Of a stretch of DNA of 64,000 nucleotides, positions 11,768 to 22,122 are shown in pieces (the first letter of the stretch is position 1; each line of letters begins with the position of its first letter). The stretch comes from Dactylis glomerata (lineage: Eukaryota; Streptophyta; Magnoliopsida; Poales; Poaceae): NCBI GenBank assembly GCA_007115705.1, contig QXEO01000340.1, positions 1,442,990 to 1,506,989 of the forward strand. The letters run 5' to 3'. The notes beneath the pieces were generated by a model. That model did not search any database. It had not been told where the DNA came from and saw only the letters and a list, made by a program, of their open reading frames with translations. The position numbers and the translations under genes are program-made.

Positions 11768-14706
11768 TTCGCAATTTTCTGCGCCTAGCTCAAAGGCGTT
11801 AAAGAAAAGCACTCTTGGGAGATAACCCAATGTTTTTACATTCAGTTCTTTTTCTTTTACTTGAGTCTTGGAAATTATTACTACTGTAATGACCTCTCCT
11901 TATCCTTTTTATTTCGTTTTTGTGCCAAGAGAAGCCTCTAATTTGAGTGAGGTAAGATTTGGGGATGTTGCTGTCCTGAAACTATTTTCGGTGCTGCACC
12001 GTAAAAATTCGTGAAAATTCTCTGTATATCTTTTGGACCTGAGATTTCTTGTGAATATGCCCCAGGTTATATCCAAACTTTCATTAGATGAACACTTTTT
12101 GATTTGAGCAACAGAAAACCCCTAAAAAATTCGACCTTTGTCAGCTGTTCTGTTTTGACAGATTTCTGCCAATATTTGTGTTTGCCGCTTTATCGCTTTC
12201 TTTTTTAGTTCTTTTGATCACGGAACTTTTTGGGAAGTTGCTACAGTAGTATATGTTTTATATGTGGTGGTTTTAGGTTGAAACCTGAAGCAAAAGAGGG
12301 TTGATTCTATGTTATGCTTACACTAATGTTGCTAATAGATTTGTGTTTAGTTTTGTATGAAGGAAGTTTTCAAGTGTAGGGATCGGAGAGTGATGAGATG
12401 AGTTGAAGAATGGACAAAAGCTCAAGATTGGGGATGCCCATGCATCACCCCAAGAAATATCAAAGAAGTACAAGCATCAAAGCTTGGGGATGCCCCCGAG
12501 GCACCCCTTCTTCATCGGAAAAAATCAAGTCACCTTTCAAGACACTATATTTTTATTGCTTCATGCATTATGCATTTTCCTTGGAGCGTCAGTTGTTTTT
12601 AGTTTTCAGTTTAGTTTAGTTTTGGTTGCTGCAATAAATGGTTGGACCCCAACAAATTCCTTTTGGAGAAGTTGCCTTGTTTTTCATTTGCCAAGAACAC
12701 TCCGTTTTTCATTCCTATAATTTCAACGAGTGTTCTTCTTTTTCTAGAACTGCGTTTAGTTTTCGTTTTTCGCCTTGATTTGTGTTCAGATCTTGTTATA
12801 TCTTTTCATCAAGGTGTATTTTTGCCTCTGGTCGTTATTGGTTTTCATCAAAAGAGGTGTTTATAAAAAGTCTGAATGGTGTTGGAAAAGAGAAAAAGCT
12901 TTATGCAAAAAAAGTGGTACAAGAAGGAGCTTGTGTAGACTGCGGCCTAGGCTTTTGCATGTCGTGCTTGATGTCTTTTTAGTAGCATGCTTAGTGGTTT
13001 TGCTGTAGCATGACTTGTCTCAAATAACTGAGATTGCTTAATGAGCCTTTGAAAAAATACTGCGTTGTTTTTATCATTTGGAAGCATTATTTTGGTTTTC
13101 TCCTTGATGCTTTATTTGGGTTGACTTGGCGCATGCTCACACATGTTTGACTCATACAAAGTCGCCAATAGCCTATATGATCATTTAGTTTTTGACTTTT
13201 GATGCCATCTTATGCTTCTTTTAATGACGCTTTGTCACTTTGCATGATTATGGCCGTTATTTCTCTCTTAGTTGGTCGCTCCCAGTCTTTTGCTAGCCTT
13301 CATTTTGTACTGAGTATGAGCTGTACTCGTGCATCCAACTCCTAAAAACCAAGTTTGCCAAAGTGTCCACCATACATACCTATTAGCAATTTGCTATTCC
13401 AAAATACATTTGACTTGCTTTTATCTACTCTTCAAATTAAACTCTTACCAGTGTTATGCGAAAATTGGTCAGTAAATCTCTCACGATCCAGATGTCACAC
13501 TTTATTTTTCTTGTTCTTAAAATTTGACATTATGGTCTCTTATGTTGAGTTGTTATGCTTGCAAGTTGTAAGTTGGGAACTAGCCCAGCCATGCCGTCAT
13601 TGGGCAAGCTTTCAACATTGCACTTCTTATTTGAGTTGATATCGTGATCTTTTGTTTATGGATACTCGCGGTGTGAAATGAATTGGGAATCTTGCGGGAT
13701 CATGAAGTTTGTATATGTGTTAGAGAAACACCTGGGCCACCAATCTAAGCCATGCATAATTCATGGTGGAAATTTGCAGCATGCCCATAGTGGACATTCG
13801 ACGACGCATCTCAAAATAAAAAGCTATACAAATGGTAAATAAAAGAGATGTCGATGCGTTCATTGTCTGCTTGTCCTATCATTTTGATGTGGGCTTGTTC
13901 TATGTCATCGGGCACGGAGGTACCCCGTTGGTGGTTCTCGATGATACGTGTATACTTACAATGACAAGAGCCTTGCTTGGGACTCTAAGTAAAGTAGCAT
14001 GAGGTTTGGGTACTCGTATTCACGGGACACGAGGTTTTCAACTTATGATTTGTCAAGCATATGCAGCATAAGTGTTCTCGCATTAACTTTAACCATTCAA
14101 GATGCTTATGATGGGGGCAATGAGAGCTCAAAGCTGGTAAGTACCATAATTTTTGAAGGTTTATAAAACTTGCAATCACTGCTTCCCTCCGCGAAGGGCC
14201 TTTCTTTTTACTTTTATGTTGAGTCACCACCTTCTATCTTTATGCACCATTAAGAGAGCATAGTTGTCATTCTTAGTATAATGTGCATTGTCCCAAAGTT
14301 TTCATTGATTGATTCATATTGTTGGTTTCACTTGTTCTTAAATTACTTGTATCTAGTCGTCCTCTTAAACTTGAAGGTGTCCTATGCATTTATGTTTTGC
14401 TCTCTCCATTAAGGACAAGCTGAAAACCATTTGTATGTTTTTCCTTATGATTTGAACACACGTTTGACTTTCATTGTTTCATTTTCATGATCTTTTGTTT
14501 GTGTTCATTTTCATGTTATAACATGGTTGCTAAGTTTCTTCTATCAAGATCATATCTTTCATGCCCATGTTTTAAGTTCTTTTGATCCCAGCGCACAACG
14601 CTTACATATATGATCAAGATTGTGTAGGTGCATGTCACCTCAAAAATTATTTCTTTTGTTATCACTTACCTACTCGAGGACGAGCATGAGTTAAGCTTGG
14701 GGATGC
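11768..14706 (+). other. 3' UTR of A1
   Basis: The region starts ttcgcaattttctgcgcctagctcaaagg and holds gagataacccaatg, both shared with A2, M1, M2 and P. Two copies of a purine-tract-like motif (near 12424 and 12479) precede the true tract TTAAGCTTGGGGATGC at 14691-14706. The segment 13350-13700 follows the M1 version of the UTR, not the A2/M2 version. Scattered ORFs are short and not supported as genes. Confidence 0.75.
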
Positions 14707-16346
14707 TGATACGTCTCCAACGTATCCATAATTTTTGATGTTCCATGCTTGTTTTTACACCATTTGCTTAGTGTTTCGTTACACTTCGTGGCACTTTTAT
14801 GCATTTTCCGGAACTAACCTATTAATAAGTCGCCACAGTGCCAGTTCCCTGTTTTCTGCTGTTTTTGTGTTTCAAAAAAGTTACACAGGAAATATTCTCG
14901 GAATTGGACGAAACCAAATTCAGTCGCCCAGAATTTCACCGAAGCTTCCAGAGAACCAAAGAGGAGACGGAGTGGGGCCACGAGGGCCCCACACACCAGG
15001 GCGGCGCGGCCCAGGGGTAGGCCGCGCCCCCTATGTGTGAAACCGCCTCGGTCCACTTCTGACGATGCCCCTTCGCCTATAAAGACCCCCCGATGGGAAA
15101 AACCTAAAAAACCCGATCACTTTTCCAGAACACATCGTGATCCGCCGCCACCGTCGAACCGAAGATCGGGAGGGTCCAGAAGCTCTTCCCGGCACCCTGC
15201 CGGAGAGGGGAATCGCCACCGGAGGTCTTCTTCATCGCCATGCTTGCCTCCGGAGCGATGAGTGAGTAGTCTACCTTGGACTATGGGTCCATAGCAGTAG
15301 CTAGATGGTTGTCTTCTCCACCATGTGCTTCATGGTTAGATCTCATGAGCTGCCCTACATGATTGAGATCACTGTTATGTAATTTTACATGTTTGGTTTG
15401 TTGGGATCCGATGAATATTGGTGTTATGCTTGAGTTGATGTACTAAAATTTATCTTATGTTATCTCTATGTTATTTATGATCTTGCATGCTCTCTGTTGT
15501 TAGTAGCTATCTTGGCCAAGTAGTTGCTAGGGACTCCAAGAGGGGGTATGTATGCTCGATAGTGGGTTCATTCCTTTATTCAATCTGGGGGAGTGACAAA
15601 AACCTCTAAGGTTGTAGATGTGCTGTTGCTACTAGGGAGAAAACAACATTCATATGCTTGAGGGCATATGCTTTGTTTACATTACACACTTTGCTTAATG
15701 CAATTATCTGTTGTTCGCAACTTAATACTTGTGGAGTTCTCGGATTGATTTGCCACAAGTGGATTATTAGTCATAGATGCAGTTGGATGGCGGTCTATGT
15801 ATCTTATTGAAATGCCCAGAGTAAATCTCATAGTGATCCTCTCATCATATGCACGTTGTCTTTATTCTATCAATTGCCCAACTGTAATTTGTTTACACAG
15901 CATGTATTATTTTATCTTATGGAGAGACACCACTAGTGAACTATGGACCCCGGTCCTATTTCCATCATATTGCTATCACCTGTTTACTTTACTCGCACTG
16001 TTTACTTTACTCGCATACTATTACTATTTTCCACTTGATACGCTCATACCCTTTGTTTCAAGCAAACCGGTGAGATTGACAACCTCATCGTAAGTTGGGA
16101 ACAAAGTATTTGGTTGTGTTGTGTGCAGGTTCCACGTTGTCGCTCGCGAAGCAAAGCTCGGATGAGGCACCCTATAAATTGTCTGTAGCTGTCGCAAGCT
16201 AGCGGGCATCACCTTCAGTCCTATTGGCTCCTTCCTCTCCTGAACGATAAACCTTGGTTTCTTTCTGAGGGAAAATCTTGCTGCTATATTCATCACACCT
16301 TCCTCTTGGGGTTCCCAACTGGCCGGTCATTTACTCGGTTGCATCA
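14707..16346 (+). repeat. 3' LTR of A1
   Basis: The LTR starts TGATACGTCTCC and ends GGTTGCATCA. The GC-rich inverted repeat is at 15003-15011 and 15020-15028, with TATA following at about 15077-15084. It is immediately followed by the TSD CCTTC and the displaced end of the A2 5' LTR, which is why the phrase cttcctcttggggttcccaa appears twice in 16301-16370. Confidence 0.87.
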
Positions 16347-16351
16347 CCTTC

Positions 16352-16403
16352 CTCTTGGGGTTCCCAACTGGACGGTGAAAAGATATCACCACCGCAAGCA
16401 TCA
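16352..16403 (+). repeat. Displaced 3' end of the A2 5' LTR
   Basis: These 52 bases (ctcttggggttcccaactgg... to gcatca) are missing from the LTR fragment at 7876-9469 and complete it. Together with the CCTTC duplication they prove that A1 inserted into A2. Confidence 0.88.
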
Positions 16404-16412
16404 AGAATTTTC

Positions 16413-16430
16413 TGGCGCCGTTGCCAGGGA
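16413..16430 (+). other. Primer binding site of A2 (Athila type)
   Basis: TGGCGCCGTTGCCAGGGA follows the LTR end by nine bases. One base differs from the CCGGGG form of the family. Confidence 0.82.
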
Positions 16431-16610
16431 GGAAGAAGAAGACTTTTGCGAGGGGAGTTTTCGCACGCACATCCTTTACTTTGTTTTATTGTTTTGCTTT
16501 ACTTTATTTTTACTTGCATCGTTTTATCAAAAACCCAAAAAAATTAGTATCCTTTATAGTTGTTATTTTTGTTGGTCTGTTATTGTCTTGCTTTATCATG
16601 CTTTCTATCA

Positions 16611-17888
16611 ATGGTTGGTTTCTTTGAAACTAAATCTTTTTGGCAAGGTGGGTTCACGGAAGAGCAGCAAAATTATTATGAGGAACACCGCTTGTCACAA
16701 AAAGGGAAACACTTATGGGAACAAATCAATAGATTGTATATCATTGCTAGAAATGTGTGCTCTACTTATAATGTTACTTATTGCTTTGATAGATCTTGTT
16801 GCTGTAGGAGGTATAAACACCTCCCTTTTCAATATGAGTATAATGATGATGTTACCATATCTTCTTATATTAATGGAAATTATGACTTTTATGATGTGGA
16901 ACAAATTGAAGAATTTATTGCTTGGAAGGGTGCATTCGAACTTGCTTATTTGCTTGAAAATACTGATGATGCACCTTATAAATATGAGGTTTATGATATA
17001 CTTACATTTTGCTTTGATAATTACAAGGAAGAAAATGGCTATATTCTTAAATATCTTAATAGATGCTCTCCAACGGAAGAGACTAATGCCTTGAAGGAGT
17101 CTATGGAAGAAGAAATTGCTGAAACTGGAAGCTCATTGGATGAAAAAGAGGAGGAGAGTGAAGATCAAGAGGAGGAAGATTGGAGCTACCCATGTCTACC
17201 TCCCAATAAGAGTAACTCTTTAACTAATACCTTATTTGATCGCCCTCCATGCTTAACAAATGAGGGTGAGTGTGATATTTATATTGTTGAGTTTGTTCAT
17301 GATGCTACTGAAAATTATTATGAGAGAGGAAAATATGGTTGACAAGGGTATAGTTAATAGAGCCCATTAGTTGAGTACCCCTGAGGCCCGATAAGCTAGG
17401 CCCAATTGTAATGATAGTCGAATACGAGTTCTTACCGTATGTCGATATTGTAATCTGTGTCGTACCCTACCTGATCCTCGAGACCTGGCCACCTATATAT
17501 AGGGGTCAGGAGGGGACGGTGTAGGCCAGATTGAAAGCGAGCCAGGTTGAACACCCAAGTTTACTTTCGACACACACCTATTTCGACTAACTTCACCTTC
17601 GAGTTCATCCGACGCCCTATCTCCCCGATCCTAAGTCCTTCATCTAGGACATTTGCCGAGTTAACCCTCGTCAATGGTTGTTGGAATTCTCATGTTACTA
17701 AAACACCTCTCTTTATATTGAAAGTTCCAAAGTTGATCTTGTTTTATCTACCCATACTTGTGACTATGTGCTTCTTTGATTTATTTTCTTACAAGATTCC
17801 TATGCATAGGAAATGGGCTAGACTCAAATGTATTTTATATTTTCTCCTTGATGCTCTTTTTGGGCTTCCATTCATATTTCTTATGTGA
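16611..17888 (+). pseudogene. Conserved ORF of A2 with hydrophobic C-terminus, interrupted by a solo LTR
   Basis: The ATG at 16611 opens 243 codons up to 17339. A 334-bp solo LTR then interrupts the frame and creates a TGA at 17340, and the same frame resumes at 17679 for 69 codons to TGA at 17886. The predicted product has an N-terminal aromatic-rich segment, a Cys cluster (RSCCCRR), a very acidic stretch (about residues 170-200) and, near the C-terminus, two hydrophobic segments separated by a basic loop (KIPMHRKW). P carries a second copy (62732 on) with the same order. No signal peptide is obvious. The hydrophobic end recalls the env-like ORFs known from Athila elements, but here the ORF directly follows the leader, where gag would be, so that identity is only a hypothesis. 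Confidence 0.6.
17340..17673 (+). mobile_element. 334-bp solo LTR inside the A2 ORF
   Basis: The insertion is flanked by ATGGT (17335-17339 and 17674-17678), starts TGACAAGGGT and ends ACCCTCGTCA, so the ends are near-perfect 10-bp inverted repeats bounded by TG/CA. A TATA-like ctatatatagg lies near 17494. P lacks the insertion at the same place, confirming the boundaries. The family was not identified; a short copia or TRIM-type LTR is likely. Confidence 0.8.
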
Positions 17889-20472
17889 GCATCTTCTCAA
17901 ATTACTGAGCCTAGCTCAAAGGTGTTAAAGAAAAGCACTCTTGGGAGATAACCCAATGTTTTTACTTTCAGTTCTTTTCCTTTTATTTGAGTCTTGGAAG
18001 TTATTACTACTTTAATGACCTCTCCTTATCATTTTTATTTCGTTTTTGTGCCAAGAGAAGCCTCTAATTTGAGCGAGGTAAGATTTGGGGATGTTGCTGT
18101 CCTGAAACAGTTTTCGGTGCTGCACCGTAAAAAATTAGTGAAAATTATCTGTATATCTTTTGGACCTGTCATTTCTTGTGCATATGCCCCAGGTTATATC
18201 CAAACTTTCATTAGTTGAACACTTTTTGATTTGAGCAACAGAAAACCCTCTAAAAATTCGACCTTTGTCAGCTGTTCTGTTTTGACAGATTTCTGCCAAT
18301 ATTTGTGTTTGCCGCTTTATCGCTTTCTTTTTGAGTTCTTTTGATCACGGAACTTTTGGGGAAGTTGCTAAAGTAGTATATACTTTATATGTGATGGTTT
18401 TGAGTTGAAACCTGAAGCAAAAAGGGTTGATTCTATGTTATGCTTTGACTAATGTTGCTAATAGATTTGTGTTTAGTTTTGTATGAAGGAAGTTTTCAAG
18501 TGTAGGGATCGGAGAGTGATGAGATGAGTTGAAGAATGGACAAAAGCTCAAGCTTGGGGATGCCCATGCACCACCCCAAGAAATATCCAAGAAGTACAAG
18601 CGTCAAAGCTTGGGGATGCCCCCGAGGCACCCGTTCTTCATCAGTAAAAATCAGGTCACCTTTCAAGACACTATATTTTTATTGCTTCATGCATTATGCG
18701 TTTTTCTTGGAGCGTCAGTTGTTTTTAGTTTTCAGTTTTGTTTAGGTTTGTTTGCTGCAATAAATGGTTGGACCCCAACAAATTCCTTTTGGAGAAGTCG
18801 CCTTGCTTTTCATTTGCCAAGAACACTCTGTTTTTCATTCTTATCGTTTCAACGAGCGTTCTCTTTTTCTAGAACTGCGTTTAGCTTTCGATTTTTGCCT
18901 TGATTTGTGTTTAGATCTTGTTATATTTTTTCATCAAGGTGTATTTTTGCCTCTGGTCTATATTGGTTTTCATCAAAAGAGGTGTTTATAAAAAGTTTGA
19001 ATGGTGTTGGAAAAGAGAAAAAGCTTTATGCAAAAAAGTGGTACAAGAAGGAGCTTGTGTAGACTGCGGCCTAGGCTTTTGCATATCGTGCTTGATGTCT
19101 TTTTGATAGCATGCTTAGTGGTTTTGCTATAGATGACTTGTCTCAAATAACTGAGACTGTTTAATGAGCCTTTGAAAAAATCATGCGTTGTTTTTATCGT
19201 TTAGAAGCATTATTTTGGTTTTCTCCTTTGATGCTTTATTTGGGTTGACTTGGCGCATGCTCACACATGTTAGACTCTTACAAAGTCGCCAATAGCCTCT
19301 ATGATCATTTAGTTTTTGACTTGTTATGCCATCTTATGCTTCTTTTAATGTCGCTTTGTCGCTTTGCATGATTATGGCCGTTATTGCTCTCTTAGTTGGT
19401 CGCTCCCAGTCTTTTGCTAGCCCTCGCCTTGTACTGAGTATGAGCTCTACTCGTGCATCCAACTCCTAAAAACCAAGTTTGCCATTGTGTCCACTATAAA
19501 TTCCTATGTATGGTATTTGTAAGCCATTCCAAAGTAAATTTTCATGTGCTACCTTTCAAAATTTTCAACTACTTCTCGTTTTGTGCCACTGTTTTTAGCT
19601 CATGGGGACGTAGTGGTCGGATTTGCTATCTTCCATATTGCTTATTCCAAAAAGAAAAAAAAGAAAAAAAAGAAAGAAAAAAGGCACTCCTCCATGGTAT
19701 GTGAATGTTGGTGGGCACCCGATGGAATCGGTTAGCCATGGTTTGACAAAGGAAAAAAGGCGGGGAGGAGTGCCAAATTTTATAAAAAAAGCACAAAAGT
19801 GCCAATCTCTCTCTCAAAAACTTGCTTCATTTTTGTATGGAAGATAGTAAGAACCCCATTGCCAGTCGTTGACGAAAGCAACCACCTCTCAAAACCCAAG
19901 TTTTATCTCTGTTTTACAAATGAAAAGCTCTAGCACATGTTTAATCACTGCTTCCTTCCGCGAAGGGCCTTTCTTTTACTTTTATGTTGAGTCACCACCT
20001 TCTATCTTTATGCACCATTAAGAGAGCATAGTTGTCATTCTGAGTATAATGTGCATTGTCCCAAAGTTTTCATTGATTGATTCATATTGTTGGTTTCACT
20101 TGTTCTTAAATTACTTGTATCTAGTCGCCCTTTTAAACTTGAAGGTGTCCTATGCATTTATGTTTTGCTCTCCATGAAGGACAAGCTAAAAACCATTTGT
20201 ATTATTTTCCTTATGATTTGAACACACGTTTGACTTTCATTGTTTCATTTTCATGATCTTTTGTTTGTGTTCATTTTCATGTTATAACATGGTTGCTAAG
20301 TTTCTTCTATCAAGATTATATCTTTCATGCCCATGTTTTAAGTTCTTTTGATCCCAGCACACAACGCTTACATTTATGATTAAGATTGTGTAGGTGCATG
20401 TCACCTCAAAAATTATTTCTTTTGTTATCACTTACCTACTCGAGGACGAGCAGGAGTTAAGCTTGGGGATGC
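17889..20472 (+). other. 3' UTR of A2
   Basis: The sequence is shared with the other Athila-type elements from cctagctcaaagg (17911) on. It has two purine-tract-like motifs (near 18549 and 18604) and the terminal tract TTAAGCTTGGGGATGC at 20457-20472, next to the 3' LTR. The part from about 19480 to 19945 matches M2 and differs from A1/M1. Confidence 0.75.
19649..19683 (+). repeat. Simple A/G-rich repeat (AAAAAAAAG type)
   Basis: A run of A-tracts broken by single G residues; the matching place in M2 (58022-58063, opposite strand) has the same composition. Lysine-rich ORFs across it are artefacts of the repeat. Confidence 0.8.
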
Positions 20473-22117
20473 TGATACGTCTCCAACGTATCTATAATTT
20501 TTGATGCTCCATGCTTGTTTTTACACCATTTACTTAGTGTTTCGTTACACTTCGTGGCACTTTTATGCATTTTCCGGAACTAACCTATTAACAAGTCGCC
20601 ACAGTGCCAGTTCCTGTTTTCTGCTGTTTTTGTGTTTCAAAAAAGTTACACAGGAAATATTCTCGGAAGTGGACGAAACCAAAGCCAGTCGCCCAGAATT
20701 TCATCGAAGCTTCCAGAGAACCAAAGAGGAGATGGAGTGGGGCCACGAGGGCCCCACACAACAGGGCGGCACGGCCAGGGGCTGGGCCGCGCCCCTATGT
20801 GTGAGGATGCCTCGGTCCACTCCTGACGATGCCCCTTCGCCTATAAAGACTCCCCCGATGGGAAAAACCTAAATACCGGATCACTTTTACAGAACACATC
20901 GTGATCCGCCGCCGCCGTCGACCTGAAGATCGGGAGGGTCCAGAAGCTCTTCCCGGCACCCTGCTGGAGAGGGGAATCGCCACCGGAGGTCTTCTTCATC
21001 GCCATGCTTGCCTCCGGAGCGATGAGTGAGTAGTCTACCTTGGACTATGGGTCCATAGCAGTAGCTAGATGGTTGTCTTCTCCACCATGTGCTTCATGTT
21101 TGGATCTCATGAGCTGCCTTACATGATTGAGATCACCGTTATGTAATTCTACATGTTTGGTTTGTTGGGATCCGATGAATATTGGTGTTATGCTTGAGTT
21201 GATGTACTGAATATTATCTTTTGTTATCTCTATGTTGTTTATGATCTTGCATGCTCTCCATTGTTAGTAGCTATCTTGGCCGAGTAGTTGCTAGTGACTC
21301 CAAGAGGGGGTATTTATGCTCGATAGTGGGTTCATGCCTCTATTTAATCTGGGGGAGTGACAGAAACCTCTAAGGTTGTAGATGTGCTGTTGCTACTAGG
21401 GGGAAAACAACATTCATATGCTCGAGGGCATATGCTTTGTTTACATTACACACTTTGCTTAATGCAATTATCTGTTGTTCGCAACTTAATACTTGTGGAG
21501 TTCTCGGATTGATTCGCCACAAGTGGATTATTCGTCATAGATGCAGTTGGATGGCGGTCTATGTATCTTGTTGTAATGCCCAGAGTAAATCTCATAGTGA
21601 TCCTCTCATCATATGCACGTTGTCTTTATTCTATCAATTGCCCAACTATAATTTGTTTACCCAGCATGTGTTATTTTATCTTATGGAGAGACACCACTAG
21701 TGAACTGTGGACCCCGGTCCTATTTCCTTTATATTGCTATCACCTGTTTACTTTACTCACACTGTTTACTTTATTCGCATACTATTACTATTTTCCACTC
21801 GATACGCTCATTCCTTTGTTTCAAGCAAACTGGTGAGATTGACAACCTCATCATAAGTTGGGAGCAAAGTATTTGGTTGTGTTGTGTGCAGGTTCCGCGT
21901 TGCAGCTGGCAAAGCAAAGCTTGGACGAGGCGCCTTATAAATTGTCCGGAGCTGTCGCAAGCTAGCAAGTATCACCTTCAGTCGTTTGGCTTTTTCCCCT
22001 TTGGATCGATAAACCTTGGTTTCTTAACTGAGGGAAAACCTTGCTACTATATTCATCATACCTTCCTCTTGGGGTTCCCAACTGGACGGTGAAAAGATAT
22101 CACCACCGCAGGCATCA
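20473..22117 (+). repeat. 3' LTR of A2
   Basis: 1,645 bp from TGATACGTCTCC to GCAGGCATCA, followed by the TSD AAGCC. The GC-rich inverted repeat is at 20768-20776 (one G-to-A change) and 20785-20793, with TATA CTATAAAG at 20841-20848. ORFs inside recur in every copy. Confidence 0.9.
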
Positions 22118-22122
22118 AAGCC

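Larger units (their letters stand above)
9470..16346 (+). mobile_element. Athila/Sabrina-type LTR element A1 (non-autonomous), 6.9 kb
   Basis: A1 sits inside the A2 5' LTR with the TSD CCTTC at 9465-9469 and 16347-16351. Its LTRs are 9470-10989 and 14707-16346. The first base pair is altered (TAATACG instead of TGATACG). The 5' LTR is about 120 bp shorter than the 3' LTR because of two internal deletions (near 10198 and near 10384). Between them lie an Athila-type PBS, a short leader, one 197-codon ORF of unknown function, and a 2.9-kb 3' UTR with a purine tract. No polymerase genes are present. Confidence 0.87.
7876..22117 (+). mobile_element. Athila/Sabrina-type LTR element A2 (non-autonomous), with A1 nested inside
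   Basis: The element is flanked by AAGCC (7871-7875 and 22118-22122). Its LTRs begin TGATACGTCTCC and end CACCGCARGCATCA. The 5' LTR is 7876-9469 plus 16352-16403 (1,646 bp without A1) and the 3' LTR is 20473-22117 (1,645 bp). The PBS TGGCGCCGTTGCC is the type used by the Athila lineage. The internal region has one ORF of about 312 codons (broken by a solo LTR), then a 2.6-kb 3' UTR and a purine tract. There is no gag, RT or integrase, so mobility must have depended on proteins supplied in trans. Confidence 0.88.

Noticed and set aside
19544..19847. Lysine-rich ORFs
   Set aside because: They are a product of the A/G simple repeat at 19649-19683.
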